Positions 7,205-12,236 of a DNA stretch of 13,565 bases are shown in pieces. A program made the position numbers and the translations under genes. Source of the DNA: CAVPRW01 sp046727435 [NCBI: bacterium] (GTDB lineage: Bacteria > Tectomicrobia > Entotheonellia > J063); NCBI GenBank assembly GCA_046727435.1, contig JBKPCR010000461.1, forward strand, positions 1 to 13,565. Reading direction: 5' to 3'. The notes under the pieces were generated by a model. That model searched no databases. It saw only the letters and a program-made list of their open reading frames with translations, and had not been told where the DNA came from. Every line of letters begins with the position of its first letter. Positions within the stretch are counted from its first letter, which is position 1.

Positions 7205-7642
7205 TCATGCGACGCCTAACGACAAAGCGTACCGGCGGCAATGGAGCGCAGCGGAATTGCCGTCTAGTCCAGCGATTTGTGAGGAACACACTGTCGAGGC
7301 GTTACTCCCCGAGCGATGGATACGGACCAGTTGCCCTGCCATCTGTGGCCGAGCCTCCAGCGCCGTATGGATACGCAGTGCCAAGGGGACAAAGTCAGGA
7401 TCAAATGTACAGACCACGATGCCGGCATGCTCTGGTGTAGTGTGATGTAATTGGATGAAATGCCGTCGATTGAGCGTGACGACACTTCGCAGCTCCGCGA
7501 TGGCAAACGCAAGTACCTCGGCATCTGGGATCGCTTGCCCAGCCCGGCCACTATCGGCAGTGGTCAGGACATCATGGCCGAAACGCCGCAGCGCCTCAAC
7601 AGCTGACAGGGGAAAGTTCTCGTTAGAGTGTAACCGCGCCAT
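7205..7642 (-). CDS. DUF5615 PIN-like domain protein (putative toxin) with an extended C-terminus
   Basis: 145 residues, ATG at 7642, three bases after the stop of the DUF433 gene, so the two are probably translated together. The N-terminus SNENFPLSAVEALRRFGHDV, then DAEVLAFAIAE, VVTLNRRHFIQLH and VVCTFDPDFVPLALRIH are the DUF5615 pattern, a PIN-like nuclease fold. Acidic residues of the expected active site are visible (Glu8, Asp41, Asp81/Asp83). DUF433-DUF5615 pairs are widespread and are inferred to be antitoxin and RNase-like toxin. Family members usually end soon after the sequence that corresponds here to GQLVRIHR (about 110 residues). Here the frame runs on for about 35 unrelated residues to TGA at 7205, as if the original stop was lost. 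That tail may affect activity. Confidence 0.8.
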   Translation of the reverse strand: MARLHSNENFPLSAVEALRRFGHDVLTTADSGRAGQAIPDAEVLAFAIAELRSVVTLNRRHFIQLHHTTPEHAGIVVCTFDPDFVPLALRIHTALEARPQMAGQLVRIHRSGSNASTVCSSQIAGLDGNSAALHCRRYALSLGVA

Positions 7643-7645
7643 GCG

Positions 7646-7975
7646 TCACGCCGTCTCATTGGCCAGAATTTGTTGCTCGATTTCCTCCCGGTGCGCGAGG
7701 GCGTACGCCCACGCCTGGACGAGATCTTCGGCCCGCAACATCGGATAGCTCCGAAGAAGGTCCGCCTCACTGGTGCCCAGGCGTCGGGCCTGGACCAAGA
7801 TCCACACGGGAATGCGCGTGCGGACAATACACGGCTCCCCTCCACAGACGCCCGGAGTACTCTCAACCCCGGGAAACGCCTCCCCGAGATCGCGGGCCAG
7901 CCACTCCAGCACCTGTGCTTTTTCTGCGCGGGTGAGGGCGGGGAGGAGTTTCTCAATCTCTTGAAGCGCATACAT
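7646..7975 (-). CDS. DUF433 domain protein (putative antitoxin)
   Basis: 109 residues. ATG at 7975 is chosen because MYALQEIEKLLPALTRAEKAQVLEWLA is the usual family start and GGAG lies eight bases before it. Longer in-frame starts up to 8062 add a segment with no family match. The C-terminal domain has the DUF433 signature GVCGGEPCIVRTRIPVWILVQARRLG, followed by SEADLLRSYPMLRAEDLVQAWAYALAH. This is a winged-helix-like DNA-binding domain found as the antitoxin-like partner of DUF5615 or PIN-like proteins. The next gene downstream, only three bases away, is that partner. It probably binds its own promoter and neutralises the toxin. That role is by family analogy, not seen here. Confidence 0.85.
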   Translation of the reverse strand: MYALQEIEKLLPALTRAEKAQVLEWLARDLGEAFPGVESTPGVCGGEPCIVRTRIPVWILVQARRLGTSEADLLRSYPMLRAEDLVQAWAYALAHREEIEQQILANETA

Positions 7976-8177
7976 AACGGCATCTCCATTCCACGTGCGC
8001 ACGAACTGTTGTGAGAGAAGTGTACCATCCTTTATGCGCACTTGTATGGACAATGACGACAATAGGTGCCGAATGGACGAAGCTGAGTTGTTAGGCCCTG
8101 TGCCCCCAGAAGGCTATGGCATAGTCGGCAGGGTATCTCTTGCGATTCTACTCAAAGAATTCCCTGTTGCTCCTCGT

Positions 8178-8393
8178 TTAAGCGGTATGCTTCTTGAGGC
8201 TGATAGAAAGGGGTTGCTGACCCCGCAAGGCACTAACGTTCAGGACGGAAAAGCCGAGCAGATTTCCCTCACTATCCACCTTCTCCATCACCGCATCATT
8301 CTCTGTCTCTCTGAAGTACCCGGTTTTGCGCTCAAATAAGACTTCCAGATAATCTCCTTCTTGGTCGTACCAGATCTTTATGTCTTCTCCCAT
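8178..8393 (-). CDS. DUF2283 domain protein (putative antitoxin)
   Basis: 71 residues, ATG at 8393 behind GGGGGAGAGG. It matches DUF2283: IKIWYDQEGDYLEVLFE, then a short acidic middle and MEKVDSEGNLLGFSVLNVSAL. These small proteins usually lie directly after a toxin-like gene of the RelE/barnase type and are thought to be its partner. Here the upstream gene's original frame overlaps this one by 16 bases (its stop is at 8378-8380), which fits coupled translation. That upstream gene is frameshifted (8378-8692), so this may be an orphan antitoxin. The family is firm; the function is inferred. Confidence 0.8.
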   Translation of the reverse strand: MGEDIKIWYDQEGDYLEVLFERKTGYFRETENDAVMEKVDSEGNLLGFSVLNVSALRGQQPLSISLKKHTA

Positions 8394-8692
8394 AACACCT
8401 CTCCCCCTTTCGCAGCATCCGTGTAATATGATGTGATAATGAAATAATCATCCGGGAGCACTTTCACGACCACGCAGAGGAATTTGGTCGTGACTGGAGT
8501 GGAAAGATACCACTTGTAAAAACAGCTCCACAGTCAAATTGCTTCTTGAGCGAACGATCCGGTCGGGGGTAGCTAACGTCTCAAAAATACGCGGCGTCTG
8601 GGCCGCCATTTCAGGATGATCGGCTTCAAGTGATGGAGTCGTTCCTCGGTCAGCCGAATCGACCTGTTCTTGAGGTCTCGGAAGTATAGCAT
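8378..8692 (-). pseudogene. Broken RelE/barnase-like toxin-candidate gene upstream of DUF2283
   Basis: No single frame covers it, but joined frames give a coherent protein of about 104 residues. It starts MLYFRDLKNRSIRLTEERLHHLK (ATG at 8692). It then loses one base near 8621-8627 and continues DHPEMAAQTPRIFETLATPD and VRSRSNLTVELF. It next gains one T in the T5 run at 8518-8522 and continues YKWYLSTPVTTKFLC, VVVKVLPDDYFIITSYYTD and GEVLWEKT, with TAA at 8378. The pattern (TEER, HPEM, VRSRS, VVVKV, GEVLW) is that of small nuclease-like proteins paired with DUF2283, tentatively of the PBECR/RelE-like group. The two frameshifts compensate each other, so the final 40 residues are in the original frame, but the protein is disrupted. 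A sequencing error is the alternative. Confidence 0.7.
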
Positions 8693-8724
8693 GAGCGCTC
8701 ATCACATCCACCGGTCCTCACCGC

Positions 8725-8976
8725 CTAACCCGGCTTCATCTCGTGGACAAAGCGGAATAACTGCCCGGCGTTGTTGGGGATCGCCCCGGGTCTTGCGGCC
8801 GGGTAAACCTCCGCCACTCGCGCCTTGAAGGCATCGCGGTCGGGTTTGAGTGCCGACAGGTTGCCCATCTTGGTCCAGCCCATGGCGACGTAGTTCTTCT
8901 TATGAAACAGGCTGTCGGCGTCGCCGATCTTGCCGGCGTGGATGCCCCATAGGTTGGTGTCAGCGGTCTTGTTCAA
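8725..8976 (-). pseudogene. Truncated restriction-endonuclease-like ORF at the end of the type I operon
   Basis: 83 residues from a TTG start that overlaps the hsdS stop codon (TTGA), ending in TAG at 8725. The sequence NLWGIHAGKIGDADSLFHKKNYVAMGW and GAIPNNAGQLFRFVHEMKPG is the N-terminal region of a family of about 300-residue restriction-endonuclease-like (Mrr-type) proteins found after hsdS in similar operons. In that family, as I recall it, the sequence continues GD(V/L)VVYPS after MKPG. Here it stops one residue later and the unrelated broken toxin gene begins within about 35 bases. The nuclease domain is therefore missing, probably cut off by a recombination junction near 8722. It could still be translated as a short protein by coupling to hsdS. 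Confidence 0.65.
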
Positions 8977-9956
8977 GCGGTTTCCTCCAGGGTTGGGGCC
9001 ATAGCTTCGTGCAGCACGGCTTCTAGGAGGCCACGGCTGTCGGCTTCAGTGGTGCTGAGCTGGGCTTCGAGTTGGTCGCATAGCGCCATCAGCTCGTCCA
9101 CCTTGGCGACAATGCGGTGCTGCTCGGCTAGGGGCGGGAGAGGGATTGGCAAAGCGTTGATTCGATTTATGTAAAGGCAAGGCTGGGCAGTAACTTTAAT
9201 CTGCTTCCATATTTCTTCTTGGCACATTGGACTACGCAGAGCTACTGCAAGGTAATTGACATCCACGGATTGCAAGGGTCGAATAAGTGCGACGCTTCTC
9301 ACAAGCACCATGTCTTTTGCTTCACGTAGGACGCAAAGCCGCCCTGTAGTTGCGCCCACGCACACAAGTAGAATGTCCCCAACAGATGGTCGGCATCGCC
9401 GCCAGGCCTTTTCAGCCGTATCCAACGAAACCCAGTCCGTTTGAGCATAGTCCATCTCGCCGTCGCGGACATTTTTTGCCGTCACTAACGGGATCTGGCG
9501 TTCTGTAATTCGTTGAGGTGTGGCGTGCTCACCATCTGTTACTTGGTCGCTTACGTGCGCGATTCGTCGCCATGCCCATGCATTGGGAACAACGTAAGGC
9601 CACCTATGCTCTCCTTCGCTACCTCTCGCTTGTTTGGTTGGACGCGACCCCGCTCTTGCGTCGAAAACCGACACTGGGGCATCGTTGGGATCTTGGGGGA
9701 CGAGTTTGCCGCGCACGGCAAGGGTGAGGATGGATTGGCGCAGTTGCTTGATGTGCTCGGGGCGGGTGGTGAGGCGCGACAGGTGGTTGAAGATGAAGCG
9801 GGCGTGGTTGCGGAAGGCTTCGGGCGTGTCGGCTTCTTCGGCATCGGCGGGCTGGTTCAGGCGGTGCAGGCTGGCCGCCACCAGCCGGTCGCGGCTTTGC
9901 TCGCGCTCGGTTTTAGCCGCCTCCACTTGGTCGCATAGCGCCATCAGCTCGTCCAC
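8973..9956 (-). CDS. hsdS: Type I specificity subunit HsdS, second half (separated by a nonsense codon)
   Basis: The frame is the direct continuation of the upstream half past TAG at 9978-9980. The ATG at 9956 (MDELMALCDQVE) is the first internal start, with no strong ribosome site. 327 residues: a conserved coiled-coil segment (DELMALCDQVEAAKTEREQ), a spacer ending HIKQLRQSILTLAVRGKLVPQDPNDAPVS, target-recognition domain 2 (about residues 120-290, with WPYVVPNAWAWRRI, VSLDTAEKAWRRCRPSVGDILLV and INRINALPIPLPPLAEQ), and a second copy of the coiled coil (HRIVAKVDELMALCDQLEAQ). HsdS binds DNA through its two recognition domains and HsdM through the conserved helices. Alone, this half would carry one recognition domain between two conserved regions. 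Whether it is translated is doubtful. Confidence 0.75.
   Translation of the reverse strand: MDELMALCDQVEAAKTEREQSRDRLVAASLHRLNQPADAEEADTPEAFRNHARFIFNHLSRLTTRPEHIKQLRQSILTLAVRGKLVPQDPNDAPVSVFDARAGSRPTKQARGSEGEHRWPYVVPNAWAWRRIAHVSDQVTDGEHATPQRITERQIPLVTAKNVRDGEMDYAQTDWVSLDTAEKAWRRCRPSVGDILLVCVGATTGRLCVLREAKDMVLVRSVALIRPLQSVDVNYLAVALRSPMCQEEIWKQIKVTAQPCLYINRINALPIPLPPLAEQHRIVAKVDELMALCDQLEAQLSTTEADSRGLLEAVLHEAMAPTLEETA
9072..9124 (-). repeat. 53-bp direct repeat in hsdS, copy A (second conserved region)
   Basis: This stretch is identical to 9927-9979 and encodes the HRIVAKVDELMALCDQ helix of the conserved region. It is 855 bases from the other copy, a multiple of three, so recombination between the copies would remove the second recognition domain in frame. 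Confidence 0.9.
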
Positions 9957-9979
9957 CTTGGCGACAATGCGGTGCTGCT
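9927..9979 (-). repeat. 53-bp direct repeat in hsdS, copy B (first conserved region)
   Basis: Exact copy of 9072-9124. The nonsense codon TAG (9978-9980) lies at its edge: base 9980 differs from the corresponding 9125, turning GAG into TAG. Confidence 0.9.
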
Positions 9980-10679
9980 AGGCCAGGGGGGGGAGAGGGA
10001 GCAATAGAAGCTCCCACTTTCCCTTGTTTAGGATCGCTATCGTTGTCCGTGCCGACGCTGCCCATGCTGATTTTTGGAAATATTCTGAGAGACAAGCTGC
10101 CAGCAAGTATCGTGAGCGCAGGCCGCAGTGAGGAGAAAGAACGCTGATTTGCTGATTAAACGAGCATTCTCGATCTATGACTTGGCACTTGCCAATCGTC
10201 CCGATGCACACCATTAAGAGCGAACCGGCGGGAGCGATTCGACCTGAGTCTATCAGTCCAGCCTCACTGAGTCCTTCGTTTGCGTAATCGACATGGTTCG
10301 GGTAAAGATCGCCAGGCTTGATGAACGGAACATGGTGCCCAAAATGATCACCCTGATTCTTAGACGGTGTTGTTCCGGTCTGGGTCAGTCCGATTTCACC
10401 TAGGCGAGTCCATTCCCAATTTTCTGGAAGTTCAAAAGGTAAGTCATCCGGCTCGATTTGCGGCAGCCGATTTTTCCTTCTGATCTTCCCTTCTTTCACC
10501 AACTTTGCCTTCTCGGCCTCAATCCGTTTGAGCAGTTCCGACGCCGGTTCGTCGTTAGGGTCTTGCTCCACCAGCTTGCCGCGCACAGCCAAATCTAGAA
10601 TGAACTGGCGCAGACGAGGGATAGCATCTGGCGCTTCGGCGATGCGATCGAAGTGTTGCAACAGGTGTTCAGCGTTCAT
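9978..10679 (-). CDS. hsdS: Type I specificity subunit HsdS, first half ending in premature TAG
   Basis: 233 residues. ATG at 10679 overlaps the original hsdM stop as ATGA. The N-terminal part (MNAEHLLQHFDRIAEAPDAI, LRQFILDLAVRGKLVEQDP, then a charged helix to about residue 72) is typical of HsdS in this R-M family. Target-recognition domain 1 follows (about 82-225, with LPENWEWTRLGEI, TGTTPSKNQGDHF, VPFIKPGDL and LLMVCIGTIGKC). The frame stops after LLPLPPLA at TAG (9978-9980). The second repeat unit reads PPLAEQHRIV, so TAG replaces GAG (Glu). Without this stop the gene would run to 8973, 568 residues. The short product keeps one recognition domain and lacks the following conserved helix. 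It could be inert or act as a half-subunit dimer. An amber suppressor would restore full length. Confidence 0.85.
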   Translation of the reverse strand: MNAEHLLQHFDRIAEAPDAIPRLRQFILDLAVRGKLVEQDPNDEPASELLKRIEAEKAKLVKEGKIRRKNRLPQIEPDDLPFELPENWEWTRLGEIGLTQTGTTPSKNQGDHFGHHVPFIKPGDLYPNHVDYANEGLSEAGLIDSGRIAPAGSLLMVCIGTIGKCQVIDRECSFNQQISVLSPHCGLRSRYLLAACLSEYFQKSAWAASARTTIAILNKGKWELLLLPLPPLA

Positions 10680-10714
10680 CGCAGCAGCGCCTCTGCCAGA
10701 ATTTTCTTTAATTG
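10676..10714 (-). pseudogene. Cut-off original 3' end of hsdM
   Basis: QLKKILAEALLR followed by TGA overlapping the hsdS ATG is the normal end of HsdM in this family. It is now out of frame with hsdM because a 100-bp insertion (98-bp element plus TA duplication) lies between. It shows where hsdM used to end. Confidence 0.75.
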
Positions 10715-10725
10715 GTGGCGCAGGC

Positions 10726-10827
10726 TAAATCGAACCACACGACATTGGTACACGCGAATTCCAAAGGCCCCAGTCCCACTGGTGTTCTGACGAACCTCAC
10801 TGTACCAATCTTCTGTGGACTGATTTA
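10726..10827. mobile_element. 98-bp MITE-like inverted-repeat element with TA target duplication
   Basis: The element spans 10728-10825 and is flanked by TA on both sides (10726-10727, 10826-10827). Its ends are 24-base terminal inverted repeats (10728-10751 and 10802-10825) sharing AATC, CCACA and ATTGGTAC, 18 of 24 positions. A small stem CCAGT-CCC-ACTGG (10770-10782) lies exactly at the centre. There is no coding capacity. Deleting the element plus one TA joins hsdM in frame to AASLRHQLKKILAEALLR and TGA, overlapping the hsdS ATG. That reconstruction is strong evidence that it is an insertion. TA duplications and short inverted repeats fit a non-autonomous IS630/Tc1-like or IS5-like element. 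No parent transposase is visible in this window. Confidence 0.8.
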
Positions 10828-12233
10828 GCGGCGTGCTCTTCGTCTTGTTCCAGTTTGGCGAGCAGTTCTGCCGGGTCGCCGTGGTCGTCAGCGACGGTGT
10901 GGGGGTTTTTGAAGTCGAGGTTGTAGTTGCGGGCCTTGATGTCGTCAAGGCCGACCTTCCACGCCACGTCGGTTTCCTTGCGCCACTTGCGCTCGGCCCC
11001 GCCCCACCAGTCGACGCAACCTTGCAGGTGCTCGACGCGGATGGGCTTGGTCATGGAGTATGCCTTTTGGGCTGCGGGCACGTGGTGCTCATAGAACCAC
11101 ACTTCCTTGGTCGGCTCGCCCTTTTCAAAGAACATCAGGTTAGTGCCGATGCTGGCGTAGGGTTTGAACACGCTGTTAGGCAGGCGCACGGTGGTGTGCA
11201 GGTTGCATTCTTCCAGCAGGTGTTCCTTGAGGCGGGTTTTGATGCCTTCGCCAAACAGCGAGCCGTCGGGCAACACGATGGCGGCGCGGCCACCGGGTTT
11301 GAGCAGGCGGATAAACAGCGCCAGAAACAGGTCGGCGGTTTCTTTGGTGCGGAAGTGGGCGGGGAAGTTGGATTCGATGCCGTCTTCTTCACGCCCACCA
11401 AATGGTGGATTGGTAAGGATGATGTCCACCCGGTCGCTCTGGCCATAGCTGATATAGGGCCGCGCCAGGGTATTGTCGTGTCGCACGAAGCTCGGGTCTT
11501 CGATGCTGTGCAGCAGCATGTTGGTGACGCAGAGCATGTGCGGCAGCTGCTTTTTCTCCACGGCGCGCAGGCCGGCTTGCAGGGCTTGCTCGTCTGCCAC
11601 TTTTTTGACATAGTGGTCGTGCATGTGGCGGATGGCACAGGTGAGAAAGCCGCCGGTGCCGCAAGAGGGGTCGAACAGAGTTTCGCCCGGTTTGGGGTCG
11701 ATGCGGTCGACCATGAACGCAGTGACGGCCCGCGGGGTGTAGTACTCGCCCGCGTTGCCGGCGCTTTGCAGGTCATTGAGCAGTTGTTCGTAGATGTCGC
11801 CGAAGTGTTTGCGCTCGGCTAGATCGTTGAAATCCACGTCGCTGATCTTGTTGATCACTTGCCGCATGAGCTGGCCGGACTTCATGTAGTTGTAGGCGTC
11901 CTCAAACACGCTACGCACCACGCGACTGCGGTTGGCATTGGCGCCAGTGATGGGCAGTTCCTTGAGCGTGGGAAATAGCTCGGTGTTGATGAAGGCCAGC
12001 AGCATGTCGCCGGTAATGCCTTCGGGGTCGGCAGCCCAGGTGCGCCATTGCAGGCGTTCCGGGATGGGCGAGCGGTAGTCGTCCTGCATCACTTCGAACT
12101 GTTGATCCTGATCGTCGATGATTTTCAGAAAGAACATCCAGCACAGTTGAGAGAGGCGCTGGGCATCGCCATCGACGCCGACGTCCTGGCGCATGATGTC
12201 TTGGATGGATTTCACGGTGTTTCTTGCGGACAT
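10797..12233 (-). CDS. hsdM: Type I DNA methyltransferase subunit HsdM (C-terminus altered)
   Basis: 478 residues, ATG at 12233, three bases after the hsdR stop. It has an N-terminal HsdM helical domain (MSARNTVKSIQDIMRQDVGVDGDAQRLSQL, about 1-150), then the N6-adenine methyltransferase domain with EYYTPRAVTAFMVD, the SAM-binding DPSCGTGGFL (188-197) and catalytic NPPFGG (275-280). ADLFLALFIRLLKPGGRAAIVLPDG and the expected C-terminal region NYNLDFKNPHTVADDHGDPAELLAKLE follow. With HsdS it methylates adenine in the target; with HsdR added it restricts unmodified DNA. The core is intact. The last nine or so residues (KSVHRRLVQ) come from the inserted 98-bp element and replace the usual SLRHQLKKILAEALLR end. 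The stop codon no longer overlaps the hsdS start but lies 118 bases upstream. Loss of the C-terminal helix could weaken contact with HsdS. Confidence 0.93.
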   Translation of the reverse strand: MSARNTVKSIQDIMRQDVGVDGDAQRLSQLCWMFFLKIIDDQDQQFEVMQDDYRSPIPERLQWRTWAADPEGITGDMLLAFINTELFPTLKELPITGANANRSRVVRSVFEDAYNYMKSGQLMRQVINKISDVDFNDLAERKHFGDIYEQLLNDLQSAGNAGEYYTPRAVTAFMVDRIDPKPGETLFDPSCGTGGFLTCAIRHMHDHYVKKVADEQALQAGLRAVEKKQLPHMLCVTNMLLHSIEDPSFVRHDNTLARPYISYGQSDRVDIILTNPPFGGREEDGIESNFPAHFRTKETADLFLALFIRLLKPGGRAAIVLPDGSLFGEGIKTRLKEHLLEECNLHTTVRLPNSVFKPYASIGTNLMFFEKGEPTKEVWFYEHHVPAAQKAYSMTKPIRVEHLQGCVDWWGGAERKWRKETDVAWKVGLDDIKARNYNLDFKNPHTVADDHGDPAELLAKLEQDEEHAAKSVHRRLVQ

Positions 12234-12236
12234 GGC

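Noticed and set aside
7995-8339. Plus-strand ORF of 114 codons beginning upstream of and crossing DUF2283
   Set aside because: It overlaps the DUF2283 gene on the opposite strand, has no ribosome site or recognisable domain, and its second half is the antisense of DUF2283.
8448-8711. An 87-codon minus-strand ORF as an independent gene
   Set aside because: Its N-terminal third and C-terminal 25 residues are out-of-frame translations of the broken toxin-like gene; the joined-frame reading explains the region better.
10833-11822. Long plus-strand ORF (329 codons) opposite hsdM
   Set aside because: It is an antisense shadow of a GC-rich real gene: valine- and phenylalanine-rich composition with no motif. 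hsdM has clear catalytic motifs in the other strand.
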